Source of the DNA: Marinobacter sp050379415
GTDB lineage: Bacteria > Pseudomonadota > Gammaproteobacteria > Pseudomonadales > Oleiphilaceae
Direction of reading: 5' to 3'
DNA: 64,000 bases
Assembly (NCBI RefSeq): GCF_050379415.1
Contig: NZ_JBNRLS010000002.1
Span: forward strand, 744,001-808,000
Part shown: piece by piece, positions 26,866 through 35,850 of the stretch
How the letters are laid out: each line of letters starts with the position of its first letter
Position numbering within the stretch: the first letter of the stretch is position 1
The notes under the pieces: model-generated
Database searches by the model: none
What the model was told of the DNA's origin: nothing
What the model saw: the letters and a program-made list of their open reading frames with translations, nothing else
Translations under genes and position numbers: made by a program

Positions 26866-28113
26866 TCAGTCCTCGAAGCGGCGGAAGATCAGTGTTCCGT
26901 TGGTGCCGCCAAAGCCGAACGAATTGGACAAAGCCACCTGCAGATCGGCCTTGCGGCACTCATTGGGGACCAGATCCAGATCGCAGCCCTCATCGGGGTT
27001 GTCCAGGTTGATCGTCGGCGGCAGGATGCCCTCCCGCAAGGCCAGAATCGAAAAAATGGCCTCGACCGCGCCCGCTGCGCCCAACAGGTGGCCCGTCATG
27101 GACTTGGTGCTGCTCATGGCCAGCTTCTCGGCGTGGGTGCCGAAAACACTTCTTACGGCTTTGACCTCGGCAACATCGCCCACCTGCGTGGATGTGCCAT
27201 GGGCATTGATGTAATCCACCGCTTCCGGATCAAGTCCGGCATCGCGGATGGCATTCTGCATGGACCGGGCAGCGCCCTCGCCAGACTCCGGCGGCGCGGT
27301 AATGTGGAAAGCGTCGTCACTCATGCCGAAGCCGATCACTTCGCCATAAATGGTCGCCCCACGCTTCCGGGCATGCTCCAGGTCCTCAAGCACCAGCACG
27401 CCGGAACCGTCGCTCAGAACGAAACCGTCCCGATCGCGATCCCAGGGGCGACTCGCTTTTTCCGGCTCGTCATTACGGGTAGACAGAGCCCGGGCTGCAG
27501 AAAATGCCGCAACACCGGTGCGGGTGGTCGCCATCTCGGAACCGCCGGCCAGCATGACGTCGGCATCACCATAGGCAATGGTCCGGGCTGCGTAGCCGAT
27601 ATTGTGGGTACCGGTGGTACACGCGGTCACAATGGAAATATTGGGGCCACGGTAACCGAAGCGGATGGCGGTGTTACCTGACACCATGTTGATGACGGAC
27701 GCAGGCACGAAGAAAGGAGAGACCTTCCGCGGCCCCGACTTCTCCATCTGGATGACGCTCTTCTCGATAAACTCCAGGCCACCGATACCGGAACCGATGG
27801 CGACGCCCACCCGGTCCCGGTCGAGGTCGTCGAACTGCTCAAGACCGCTGTCGTCAACCGCCTGCTGAGCGGCGATCAGTCCGTAATGGATGAAGGCGTC
27901 GAGTTTCCGGGCATCCTTGGTGGACAGGTACTGGCTGATATCCAGATCCTTGACCGCCCCGCCGATACGGGTGTTGTACCCGGAAGCATCAAAACGGTCG
28001 ATCATACCGATCCCGCTGCGCCCGGCCTTGATGGCATCCCACGAGCTCTGCACATCATTACCCACCGGCGAAAGCATGCCCATACCCGTAATGACAACCC
28101 GTCGTTTACTCAT
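26866..28113 (-). CDS. fabF: 3-oxoacyl-ACP synthase II
   Basis: The 415-residue condensing enzyme elongates acyl-ACP with malonyl-ACP. The Cys-His-His triad is visible: Cys164 in VTACTTGTHN, His near 304 in INAHGTST and His near 339 in TGHLLGAAG. The N-terminus RRVVITGMGMLSPVGN is typical of FabF. It follows acpP, but a terminator hairpin stands between the two, so full-length readthrough to fabF is probably reduced relative to acpP. Confidence 0.97.
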   Translation of the reverse strand: MSKRRVVITGMGMLSPVGNDVQSSWDAIKAGRSGIGMIDRFDASGYNTRIGGAVKDLDISQYLSTKDARKLDAFIHYGLIAAQQAVDDSGLEQFDDLDRDRVGVAIGSGIGGLEFIEKSVIQMEKSGPRKVSPFFVPASVINMVSGNTAIRFGYRGPNISIVTACTTGTHNIGYAARTIAYGDADVMLAGGSEMATTRTGVAAFSAARALSTRNDEPEKASRPWDRDRDGFVLSDGSGVLVLEDLEHARKRGATIYGEVIGFGMSDDAFHITAPPESGEGAARSMQNAIRDAGLDPEAVDYINAHGTSTQVGDVAEVKAVRSVFGTHAEKLAMSSTKSMTGHLLGAAGAVEAIFSILALREGILPPTINLDNPDEGCDLDLVPNECRKADLQVALSNSFGFGGTNGTLIFRRFED

Positions 28114-28180
28114 ATCCCATTACACCTGATCTTGTTCGTGGAAAAACAGAACGCCGATTGAACCTGAATTTCAGCCAATA

Positions 28181-28219
28181 AAAAAGCCGTCCCCCGATAT
28201 TTCACAAGGACGGCTTTTT
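28181..28219 (-). terminator. Attenuating terminator between acpP and fabF
   Basis: AAAAAGCCGTCC and GGACGGCTTTTT pair over a 15-nt loop, giving a classic hairpin with T-run on the minus strand, just after acpP. It would let acpP, needed in great excess, be transcribed far more than the downstream fabF-pabC-mltG-tmk genes. Confidence 0.9.
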
Positions 28220-28244
28220 GCCTGGCTTACTTAATCGCTGAGTA

Positions 28245-28478
28245 TCAGGTATGCGCGACGATGTAGTCGATCGCGTCCTGAACAGTGCCCAGCTTTTCAG
28301 CCTCTTCGTCAGGAATCTCGGTTTCGAATTCCTCTTCCAGGGCCATAACCAGCTCAACAGTGTCCAGTGAGTCAGCGCCAAGATCCTCTACAAAAGAAGA
28401 TGTGTTCTGAACTTCGGACTCTTTAACGCCCAACTGTTCACAAACGATCTTCTTCACGCGCTCTTCAACTGTACTCAT
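28245..28478 (-). CDS. acpP: Acyl carrier protein
   Basis: The 77-residue acidic protein carries acyl groups on a 4'-phosphopantetheine attached to Ser37 in the motif GADSLDTVELVMALEEEF. GAGGACATT precedes the ATG at 28478; the frame is open upstream but the extension is not ACP-like. It lies between fabG and fabF in the usual order and is followed directly by a strong terminator. Confidence 0.98.
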   Translation of the reverse strand: MSTVEERVKKIVCEQLGVKESEVQNTSSFVEDLGADSLDTVELVMALEEEFETEIPDEEAEKLGTVQDAIDYIVAHT

Positions 28479-28613
28479 AATGTCCTCACTTTGTGTGTCA
28501 ACCAAGCAACTCAAGTGCTGCCAGTTTAGATTAAACCCTACCTGCAAACAAGCAGGGACTCAGTCAAACATGTTGCGCGACAAGGAGTTGCGCAGAAGCC
28601 CCGGATTCGGGGC

Positions 28614-29357
28614 TTATCCCATGTACATTCCGCCGTTCACGTGAATGGTCTCGCCCGTCACGTAACCGGCTGCATCCGACGCCAGGAAAGCCACTACAGC
28701 GGCCACTTCCTCCGGCTCACCCAGACGACCGGCGGGTATGATTTCCAGCATAGCCTCGCGCTGCTTGTCGTCCAGTTTTTTGGTCATATCCGTGTCGATA
28801 AAGCCCGGTGCCACACAGTTGGCAGTAATGCCCCGGTTCGACATTTCCTTGGCCAGACTGCGGGTAAAGCCTTCAACACCAGCCTTGGCGGCGCAATAGT
28901 TGCCCTGCCCCGGGTTCCCCATACCGGCAACCACGGAACTGATGTTGATAATCCGCCCCCACTTGGCTTTGGCCATACCACGCAAGACCGCCTTGCTGGT
29001 GCGATATACACTGGACAGGTTCGTCTCCAGGACCGATGTCCAGTCATCCTCTTTCAGGCGCATCAGCAGGTTGTCACGGGTGATGCCGGCATTATTGACC
29101 AGAATCTGGGGCGCACCGGATTTTTCAGTCAGTGCCTTGAGGCCAGACTCTATACTTTCCGGGTCCGATACATCCATGACGATGCCGTAACCTTTCAGGT
29201 CGGCATCCGCAAACGCCTTCGAAATCGACTCGGCGCCCGCTTCACTGGTAGCGGTACCTACAACCTCGGCGCCCTGCTGCGCGAGCGCCTGGGCTATGGC
29301 CTTGCCAATGCCACGGGTTGCGCCGGTAACCAGTGCAACTTTACCTTCCAAAGACAT
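28614..29357 (-). CDS. fabG: 3-oxoacyl-ACP reductase
   Basis: The 247-residue SDR enzyme reduces 3-oxoacyl-ACP with NADPH. The Rossmann motif TGATRGIG is at 11-18, with NNAG at about 89, the catalytic Ser in ISSVVAGMG, and YCAAK with Tyr and Lys near 154 and 158. AGGAG precedes the ATG. It is 15 bp downstream of fabD in the fab operon; a 135-bp gap before acpP probably holds an acpP promoter. Confidence 0.97.
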   Translation of the reverse strand: MSLEGKVALVTGATRGIGKAIAQALAQQGAEVVGTATSEAGAESISKAFADADLKGYGIVMDVSDPESIESGLKALTEKSGAPQILVNNAGITRDNLLMRLKEDDWTSVLETNLSSVYRTSKAVLRGMAKAKWGRIINISSVVAGMGNPGQGNYCAAKAGVEGFTRSLAKEMSNRGITANCVAPGFIDTDMTKKLDDKQREAMLEIIPAGRLGEPEEVAAVVAFLASDAAGYVTGETIHVNGGMYMG

Positions 29358-29372
29358 GAAAGACTCCTTTCG

Positions 29373-30311
29373 TCAGGATTGGCCAAAGGCTTCCAGAGCC
29401 TTTGCCAATGAATCCGGATCCTCGATTCCGTAAACCGGGAGGCTACGGTCAATTCGCTTGATCAGTCCGGCCAGAACTTTCCCGGTACCGCACTCAACCG
29501 CCATTTCAACGCCTTCAGACACCAGCTCGCGCACGGAATCCGTCCACAGCACCGGTGAATAGAGCTGCTTGAGGAGGTTGGCCTTGAGTTTGTCAGCATC
29601 GGTTTCAGCCGACGCGTGGACATTCTGGACCACCGGAATGACAGCATCGTTAAAGCGCACATCGTTGAGCGCCTCCGCCAACTCTTCGGCGGCACCTTTC
29701 ATCAATGCGCAGTGAGAGGGAACGCTGACCGGAAGGGGCATTGCCTTGCGGGCACCCTGCTCTTTGCAGACCTCAATGGCGCGGTCAACGGCCTCAGCCG
29801 AACCGGCAATCACGACCTGTCCGGGTGCATTGAAGTTGACGGCAGAGACCACATCGCCCTCGGCCGCACTCTCGCAGGCGGCGACCACGTCGGCATCATC
29901 CAGGCCGAGAATAGCCGCCATCTTGCCTTCGCCGGCAGGAACCGCCTGCTGCATGAGTTCGCCCCGAAGGCGAACCAGCTTGACGGCTTCGACAAAATCC
30001 AGGCTTTCGGCAGCGACCAGGGCGCTGTACTCGCCCAGGCTGTGGCCGGCGACAAAGCTCGGCGCACGACCACCGGCGACAAACCACTGGCGCCACAACG
30101 CTACACTGGCAGTCAGCAGTGCGGGCTGGGTAACCATGGTCTGGTTGAGCTCCTCGGCCGGCCCTTTCTGGCAAAGGTGCCAGAGATCGTAACCAAGCAC
30201 ATTGGAGGCTTCAGCGAATGTTTTGTTGATGATAGGCCAGGCCTCGGCAGCGTCACTGAGCATGCCTACAGACTGGGCCCCTTGTCCGGGAAAAATAAAG
30301 GCTGATTTCAT
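29373..30311 (-). CDS. fabD: Malonyl-CoA:ACP transacylase
   Basis: The 312-residue enzyme transfers malonyl from CoA to ACP. The N-terminal FIFPGQGAQSVGM and the nucleophile motif GHSLGEYSAL (Ser near 93) are diagnostic, as is VPSHCALM containing the catalytic His. The start at 30311 (MKSAFIFPGQG) fits the family; a TTG 15 codons upstream is in frame but unlikely. fabH, which lies between plsX and fabD in E. coli, is not present here, as also in Pseudomonas. Confidence 0.97.
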   Translation of the reverse strand: MKSAFIFPGQGAQSVGMLSDAAEAWPIINKTFAEASNVLGYDLWHLCQKGPAEELNQTMVTQPALLTASVALWRQWFVAGGRAPSFVAGHSLGEYSALVAAESLDFVEAVKLVRLRGELMQQAVPAGEGKMAAILGLDDADVVAACESAAEGDVVSAVNFNAPGQVVIAGSAEAVDRAIEVCKEQGARKAMPLPVSVPSHCALMKGAAEELAEALNDVRFNDAVIPVVQNVHASAETDADKLKANLLKQLYSPVLWTDSVRELVSEGVEMAVECGTGKVLAGLIKRIDRSLPVYGIEDPDSLAKALEAFGQS

Positions 30312-30398
30312 AGGGCGAATCTTATCGTCATTGAAGGGTTTCGGGAGATTAGCCAATAGTACAAGTTAGGCCAATTATCCGCGAATGCACGGCAGATC

Positions 30399-30416
30399 GG
30401 GGACAGACTTTAGTCT
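30399..30416. repeat. Degenerate palindromic element between plsX and fabD
   Basis: GGGGACAGACT followed by TTAGTCT makes a short inverted repeat (AGACT-TT-AGTCT). It resembles half of a second family of bacterial palindromes with GGGGACAGACT arms, but the right end has decayed. It lies 6 bp after the plsX stop inside the fab operon. Confidence 0.4.
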
Positions 30417-30421
30417 CAGGC

Positions 30422-31423
30422 TCAGAGCATGAGATCATCCAGCCTTTCATTGATGCGGCGGGGGACTTCCAGCTGCACCTCCCGGACCGCCTGGCGGATG
30501 GCAGCCAGCATGGCGCGCTCATTGGCATTACCATGACTCTTGATCACCACACCCTGAAGCCCGAGCAGGCTGGCACCGTTGTGCCGGGACGGATCCATCA
30601 GCTGCAGGAGCCGGCCAATGATCGGACGCGCCAGCAGGCCCACAAAGCGCCCGTAGAGCGAACGGGTAAAGGCCTGCTCCATCAGTTCAATCAACAGGCC
30701 AGCCACACCCTCACCGGTTTTCAGCGCAATGTTGCCGACAAAACCGTCGCATACCACCACATCGGCCACATCCCGGAACAGGTCACTACCTTCCACATAG
30801 CCGATGTAATTGATGGTCTCGCACTGGGCCAGCATGTGGGAAGCAAGGCGCACCTGTTCGTTGCCCTTGATCTCTTCCTCGCCCACATTGAGCAGGGCGA
30901 CCCGCGGCTCCGTCTGGCTGCAGATGGCCGAGGCCATCAGCGAACCCATCAGAGCATACTGGTACAGATTCTCGGCGGTGGAATCGACATTGGCACCAAG
31001 ATCCAGGACATGGCACTTGCCGCGGAGGGAGGGAATCAGTTTGGCAATGGCCGGGCGCTCGATACCGGGGTACATCCGGATGATGGAACGGCCGAAGGCC
31101 ATCAGTGCACCGGTATTGCCGGCGCTGACGCAACCCTGAGCCTCACCATCGCGGACCAGGCCAAGGGCAACAGCCATGGAGGAATTCTTCTTGTGGCGCA
31201 GGGCATGGGAGGGACGCTCGTTCATCCGGACCACATCGGCCGCTTCGACCACCCGGATTCGGGCATGCCCCTCACGCAACAAAGCCTCGAGCTCACTCCG
31301 GATACCCACCAGAATGATGCTCAAGGCCTCGTTTTCACGCACTGCCAACAGTGCCGCGGACGCCACCACTTCGGGCCCGCGGTCACCGCTCATAGCGTCT
31401 ATTGCGATGGTAACCGGAGTCAC
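30422..31423 (-). CDS. plsX: Phosphate acyltransferase
   Basis: The 333-residue peripheral membrane enzyme makes acyl-phosphate from acyl-ACP as the first step of phospholipid synthesis. The N-terminus TIAIDAMSGDRGPEVV and the block GCVSAGNTGALMAFGRSII are family signatures. The GTG at 31423 is preferred, with a GGAAGAG ribosome-binding site; in-frame GTG and TTG codons lie 6 and 13 codons upstream. It follows rpmF in the conserved yceD-rpmF-plsX order. Confidence 0.95.
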   Translation of the reverse strand: MTPVTIAIDAMSGDRGPEVVASAALLAVRENEALSIILVGIRSELEALLREGHARIRVVEAADVVRMNERPSHALRHKKNSSMAVALGLVRDGEAQGCVSAGNTGALMAFGRSIIRMYPGIERPAIAKLIPSLRGKCHVLDLGANVDSTAENLYQYALMGSLMASAICSQTEPRVALLNVGEEEIKGNEQVRLASHMLAQCETINYIGYVEGSDLFRDVADVVVCDGFVGNIALKTGEGVAGLLIELMEQAFTRSLYGRFVGLLARPIIGRLLQLMDPSRHNGASLLGLQGVVIKSHGNANERAMLAAIRQAVREVQLEVPRRINERLDDLML

Positions 31424-31467
31424 GGCTCTTCCATCCGACACTTGGGCGGTGACTGGTCGCAACGAGA

Positions 31468-31647
31468 TTACTCGTCGCGCGCTTCGATTACCTGCTTACC
31501 ACGGTAAAAGCCGTCCGGAGAAACGTGGTGACGACGATGAACTTCACCAGTGGTTGCATCGGTGGACAGAGCAGCAGTGCTCAGAGCGTCGTGAGAACGG
31601 CGCATGCCACGCTTGGAACGGGTCTTACGATTTTGCTGTACAGCCAT
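31468..31647 (-). CDS. rpmF: 50S ribosomal protein L32
   Basis: A short gene of 59 codons reading MAVQQNRKTRSKRGMRRSHD and ending KQVIEARDE, almost identical in its first twenty residues to E. coli L32. It has no cysteines, so it is the zinc-independent form. AGGAG is 8 nt before the ATG. It sits between yceD and plsX, where it is conserved throughout the proteobacteria, coupling ribosome and lipid synthesis genes. Confidence 0.97.
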   Translation of the reverse strand: MAVQQNRKTRSKRGMRRSHDALSTAALSTDATTGEVHRRHHVSPDGFYRGKQVIEARDE

Positions 31648-31728
31648 GATTATGCTCCTGACCTGTTAACGTAAAAATAACGTGTGTTCATTGTAACGCG
31701 CCGACTCCCGATCGGAGGCTGCGCCCGG

Positions 31729-32283
31729 TTAATGCTTCGTCTTCTTGAGATCCGCCAGCACACTGAACGGATTCTCTTTTCCCGACTCTGCCGGCTCGGC
31801 CGGAGTACCGTCGGGCTCGAGGGCTTCCAGATCTTCCCGGGCCGGACACTCATTCCGATCGTGAAGCGGGAACGGCGGCAGCACCAGCAACAGCTCATCC
31901 TCGACCATGGCCCAGAGATCCGCACTGAAATCATCGGTCAGGAACGGCTCGAGCTCTCTTGGCAGCTGTTGCGCCTGTTCGTCACTGGTTACCAGCCCCA
32001 GGACAAACCGGGAATCCAGCGTAGTGGCCATTGGCCCCATACACCGCTGACATTCCAGATCCACCGGTGCTTCCAGCTCACCCGAGACGATGCGTCGGCG
32101 CTCGCTGTCCATGGAAAACGACAGCCTGACGCGGCACGCAGCGCCCTCGTCAAACCCCAGAACCGCTTCCCTGAAACGAGCCAAGGCACTGAGAGGAATC
32201 ACTCCCTCCAGCACGGTGTTCTGCTCCGCCAACCGATAGGGGTCAACAGATTTGGGCAACTCGGCGTTTGACGCTTTTGACAT
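31729..32283 (-). CDS. yceD: YceD/DUF177 family protein, large-ribosomal-subunit accumulation protein
   Basis: The 184-residue acidic protein matches the DUF177 (YceD) family, including the core DLECQRCMGPMATTLDSRF with its CxxC. Its members help accumulation of 23S rRNA and are almost always encoded upstream of rpmF, as here (82 bp). The C-terminus is a charged tail rich in Glu and Asp. It is the first gene of the minus-strand lipid operon and divergent from maf. Confidence 0.93.
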   Translation of the reverse strand: MSKASNAELPKSVDPYRLAEQNTVLEGVIPLSALARFREAVLGFDEGAACRVRLSFSMDSERRRIVSGELEAPVDLECQRCMGPMATTLDSRFVLGLVTSDEQAQQLPRELEPFLTDDFSADLWAMVEDELLLVLPPFPLHDRNECPAREDLEALEPDGTPAEPAESGKENPFSVLADLKKTKH

Positions 32284-32391
32284 AGGCGCGCAATTTTAGG
32301 GGCGAGGCCCGCCGCTGTCAAAGACTTCGTTGCCATTTCGCCACGGGTTACCATGGGGATACGGGTATTTAACGACAAAAGGACCTCGGCA

Positions 32392-32985
32392 ATGACCAAA
32401 CCCCTGCTACTGGCCTCATCCTCTCCCTACCGCAAGAGCCTGCTGGAGCGCCTGGCCCTGCCCTTCACCACCGCCAGCCCGGACATCGACGAAACGCCCC
32501 GGCCCGACGAGCCCTCGGAGGACCTTGCTCTACGACTCGCCGAAAGCAAGGCCCGGGCCCTGGCAGCAAAACATCCCGGCCACTGGATCATCGGCTCGGA
32601 CCAGGTCGCCTGCCTGCCCGACGGAACCCTGCTGCACAAACCCGGCAATCACGCCCAGGCAGTCAACCAGTTACGCCAGAGCAGCGGACACAGGGTGGTA
32701 TTTCTGACCGGCCTGTGCCTGCTGGATACGGACAGCGGCGAGAGCCAAAAAGTCTGCGAACCTTTCACGGCCCACTTCCGCGCCCTGTCCGACGAGGAAA
32801 TCGAAAGCTACCTGACACGGGAGCAGCCCTATGACTGTGCCGGCAGCTTCAAGATGGAAGGCCTGGGCATAACGCTGTTCGACCGGCTCGAGGGGCGTGA
32901 CCCCAACAGCCTGGTCGGGTTACCGCTGATCGCACTCAACGGGATGCTCCGGAACTGGGGATGCAATCCGTTGCTTGAGGGCTGA
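32392..32985 (+). CDS. Maf-family nucleoside triphosphate pyrophosphatase (YceF type)
   Basis: The 197-residue protein hydrolyses non-canonical NTPs to the monophosphate. The Maf N-terminal motif LLLASSSPYRKSLLERL and the catalytic-region motif GSDQV are visible. YceF-type Maf enzymes prefer 7-methyl-GTP; this one falls in that group by position beside yceD and by its motifs. The start at 32392 has AGGACC just upstream. It is divergent from yceD and converges on sppA. Confidence 0.93.
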   Translation: MTKPLLLASSSPYRKSLLERLALPFTTASPDIDETPRPDEPSEDLALRLAESKARALAAKHPGHWIIGSDQVACLPDGTLLHKPGNHAQAVNQLRQSSGHRVVFLTGLCLLDTDSGESQKVCEPFTAHFRALSDEEIESYLTREQPYDCAGSFKMEGLGITLFDRLEGRDPNSLVGLPLIALNGMLRNWGCNPLLEG

Positions 32986-32992
32986 CCAGCCC

Positions 32993-34033
32993 TCAGCGCA
33001 ACTCCAGACGGGATTCCAGTAACTGACCGGCAAAGCCTTCGCCAAAGGCAACACCCAGTTGGTCCACAAGATCCTGCAGCGGGGACTTCCGATGACTGTA
33101 ATCCACCAGCTTCTCGGCACCGACAATCTCCCGGGCAACCGAAGAGGTGCTGCCCAGGCCGTCGATCAGCCCCAGCTCCATTGCCTGCTCACCACTCCAG
33201 ACCAGACCACTGAACAGCCGCTCGTCGTCGGCGAGGCGATCACCCCGGCCTCGCTTTACTGCCTCAATAAACTGGCGGTGAGTGTTCTCCAACACCGAGT
33301 TCCAGAACTGGACTTCGCCTTCATCCTCCGGTGAGAAGGGATCCAGGAAGGCCTTGTTGTCGCCGGAGGTATACAGCCGGCGCTCGACACCGACCTTGTC
33401 CATGACCTCGGTAAAACCGAAGCCTCCGGCGATCACACCGATGGAGCCCACCAGGCTGGCCCGGTTGGCGTAAATTTCATCCGCGGCCGCGGCAATGTAG
33501 TAAGCCCCTGACGCACCAATGTCGGAAATAACCGCATAGACTTTCTTGTCAGGATATTCTTCCCGAAGCCGCTTGATCTCATCGTAAACGTAGCCGGACT
33601 GGACCGGACTTCCACCGCCACTGTTGATTCGCAACACCACGGCTTTGGATGATTCAGCCTCGAATGCCGAACGCAGTGAACCGACAATATTATCGGCGCT
33701 GGCCAGCTCGTCCGCGGCGATGGTGCCGTTGATCTCGATCACGGCGGTGTGGGCTCCGGTCGCGGCGTCCAGACTTTCTCCAAACGGAAAACGGATCAGG
33801 AACAACAGCAGAAAAAGATAGCCAAAGGTCAGGAACTTGAAGAAGATCCCCCAGCGGCGACTGCGGCGCTGCTCCGCCTGAAGCGACATGACCAGCTTCT
33901 CGATGAGCTTCCAGTCTCGATTACTCTCCGGCGGCATGCTCGGCCCCTTCCGCCCCAGCCACGAACGACCGGAAGACTTCTCGGCAGGCTCATCACCCCA
34001 TTCCGGCGACTTGTCAGAATCCCACTCACTCAT
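32993..34033 (-). CDS. sppA: S49-family signal peptide peptidase (short SppA type)
   Basis: The 346-residue inner-membrane protease degrades signal peptides left by the Sec pathway. One membrane helix is near 61-85, and the periplasmic S49 domain carries the catalytic Ser in ISDIGASGAYY (about 178) and the Lys in TSGDNKAFLDPF (about 224), the Ser/Lys dyad of single-domain SppA. The cytoplasmic N-terminus (about 60 residues) is polar. The order sppA-HAD-rluC followed by divergent rne matches Pseudomonas. Confidence 0.93.
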   Translation of the reverse strand: MSEWDSDKSPEWGDEPAEKSSGRSWLGRKGPSMPPESNRDWKLIEKLVMSLQAEQRRSRRWGIFFKFLTFGYLFLLLFLIRFPFGESLDAATGAHTAVIEINGTIAADELASADNIVGSLRSAFEAESSKAVVLRINSGGGSPVQSGYVYDEIKRLREEYPDKKVYAVISDIGASGAYYIAAAADEIYANRASLVGSIGVIAGGFGFTEVMDKVGVERRLYTSGDNKAFLDPFSPEDEGEVQFWNSVLENTHRQFIEAVKRGRGDRLADDERLFSGLVWSGEQAMELGLIDGLGSTSSVAREIVGAEKLVDYSHRKSPLQDLVDQLGVAFGEGFAGQLLESRLELR

Positions 34034-34072
34034 GCATACATCCTGTCAGCAACTGCATTGATGGTACCGGGC

Positions 34073-34720
34073 TCAAAGCCCCAGTACCCGTCGAAGATCC
34101 GGCACCGATTCAACGATGGCATGAGGGGCATACTCCCCCAGCACATCCCGCTTGTGCACTCCCCACTCGACACCGATTGAGGGCATGCCGATACGGCGAG
34201 CCATCTCAAGATCATAGCGGGTGTCGCCAATCATCACCGCGTCGGACGGCTCAATCCGGTAAAATTCCAGAATTTCCTTCAACATGGCGGGATCCGGCTT
34301 GGACCGGGTCTCATCGGCGCATCGGGTAATTTCGAAGTGCTCACCCAGACCACTGGTGACCAGCGCACTCTCCAGGCCCCGCCGGCTCTTGCCGGTCGCG
34401 ACGGAACAGTTGCGGCCGAATTCCCGCAGATCGGCAACCAGCTCGGCCATGCCTTCGAAAACATTCTGGGGGCTGGTCACCTTGCTGAAAAAGTAACGGG
34501 CATACCCTTCACGGATTCGGCTCATCTCGTCCCGCGAAATGCCGGGATACAGCTTTTCCAGCGCCTCAACCATGCCCAGGCCGATGATGTCCCGATAGGC
34601 CTCGCGTTCCAGCTCGGGATAGCCCAGCTCGGTAGCCGCCTGATGCAGGCTGTCGGCAATGTGGTCAACCGAATCCACCAGGGTGCCATCCCAGTCAAAT
34701 ATCACTACTTTAACTTTCAT
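34073..34720 (-). CDS. HAD-family phosphatase (phosphoglycolate phosphatase-like)
   Basis: The 215-residue protein has the HAD motifs VIFDWDGTLVDS (Asp9 and Asp11), VATGKSRRGLE with the motif II Thr and Lys, and MIGDTRYDLEMA (motif IV acids). The alpha-helical cap in the middle is of the C1 type. The start overlaps the rluC stop by 4 bp, so it is cotranscribed with rluC and sppA. The substrate is unknown; the neighbourhood is conserved in Pseudomonas, where it is often labelled phosphoglycolate phosphatase. Confidence 0.88.
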   Translation of the reverse strand: MKVKVVIFDWDGTLVDSVDHIADSLHQAATELGYPELEREAYRDIIGLGMVEALEKLYPGISRDEMSRIREGYARYFFSKVTSPQNVFEGMAELVADLREFGRNCSVATGKSRRGLESALVTSGLGEHFEITRCADETRSKPDPAMLKEILEFYRIEPSDAVMIGDTRYDLEMARRIGMPSIGVEWGVHKRDVLGEYAPHAIVESVPDLRRVLGL

Positions 34721-35784
34721 TTCTCTGATCCTGTTTTGCGCGCCCCAAGGGTCCGGAGCACGAGGTCAAAAGCTTCGTCATATGGCGCTTCAAGCCGCAT
34801 CGGCTCGTCGCTTCCGGGCAGGCGGAATTCCAGAGCCCTGGCATGAAGCATCAGCCGCTGCCCGCCAATGGAACGAAACGCCTTCATACTCACTTCATCC
34901 ATATACTTGTCATCGCCCGCGATCGGATGACCCGCCCAGGCACTGTGCACCCGGATCTGGTGGGTGCGGCCAGTCACCGGTGAAGCCTCGACCAGAGTGT
35001 ACCCCTGGAACCGCTCCAGGCATCGGAAAATGGTCAGCGACGCCTTACCCGCCGTGTCAACCCGAACCCGGCGCTCCCCGTTCGGCATCTCGTAGCGCAG
35101 CAGGGGCTCATCAACCCGACCCATCCCTTCCGGCCAGCTTCCGGCTACCAGGGCGTGATAGAACTTGCGCACCCGCTTCTGGCGCAATTCGTCCTGTAAA
35201 TAGCGCAGGGCCGATCGCTTCTTGGCGATCATCACAAGACCGGACGTATCCCGATCCAGCCGATGCACCAACTCCAGGAATCGGCTGTCCGGCCGCGCCG
35301 ACCGGAGCACTTCAATCAGACCGAAACTCAGCCCGCTACCGCCATGGACCGCGATGCCCGAGGGCTTGTTCACCACGAGCATCTGATCATTCTCGAAAAC
35401 GACCGCCGCCTCCATCACTCCCTGAACCCGGCTCCCGGGCTTCACTTGCTCCGGCTTTTCCTTGCGAACGATCGGAGGGATACGGACGGTATCGCCGGCC
35501 CGCAGTCGGGTATCCGGCTTTACCCTGCCCTTGTTTACCCGGACTTCGCCCTTGCGGACAATCCGGTAGATGATGCTTTTGGGTACGCCACGCAACCGGG
35601 ACAGCAGGAAGTTATCCACCCGCTGATCATCATTATCCTCGTCAACCGTAACCCACTGGACACCCTGGCGCACCTGCTCTCCCGAGCCGGAAGACCGCGA
35701 GGTAGCGCCATCCTTCCGTGTGGTCGGCCCGGCTGGCCGCTTGCGGGAGCTGGCGTATTTTTTCGCAACAGGCTTGCGTGACAT
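34717..35784 (-). CDS. rluC: 23S rRNA pseudouridine synthase RluC
   Basis: The 355-residue enzyme converts U955, U2504 and U2580 of 23S rRNA to pseudouridine in E. coli. An S4 RNA-binding domain lies at about 55-115, and the catalytic Asp is in HRLDRDTSGLVM (near 180). A basic N-terminal extension of about 45 residues precedes it. The start at 35784 has AAGGA upstream; the longer frame adds 16 unlike residues. It diverges from rne with a long gap that holds the rne promoter and leader. Confidence 0.95.
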   Translation of the reverse strand: MSRKPVAKKYASSRKRPAGPTTRKDGATSRSSGSGEQVRQGVQWVTVDEDNDDQRVDNFLLSRLRGVPKSIIYRIVRKGEVRVNKGRVKPDTRLRAGDTVRIPPIVRKEKPEQVKPGSRVQGVMEAAVVFENDQMLVVNKPSGIAVHGGSGLSFGLIEVLRSARPDSRFLELVHRLDRDTSGLVMIAKKRSALRYLQDELRQKRVRKFYHALVAGSWPEGMGRVDEPLLRYEMPNGERRVRVDTAGKASLTIFRCLERFQGYTLVEASPVTGRTHQIRVHSAWAGHPIAGDDKYMDEVSMKAFRSIGGQRLMLHARALEFRLPGSDEPMRLEAPYDEAFDLVLRTLGARKTGSEK

Positions 35785-35815
35785 GGAATTCCTTGCGGAC
35801 GACGCGTTTGGAGGA

Positions 35816-35844
35816 TTGAACAGGCGCTGCAATACTGTTATATT
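35816..35844 (+). promoter_or_regulatory. Sigma-70-type promoter of rne
   Basis: TTGAAC (35816-35821) and TATATT (35839-35844) are 17 bp apart, with 4/6 and 5/6 matches to consensus. It is close to the rluC start and points toward rne, giving a predicted start site near 35851. Confidence 0.6.
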
Positions 35845-35850
35845 CCGGCG

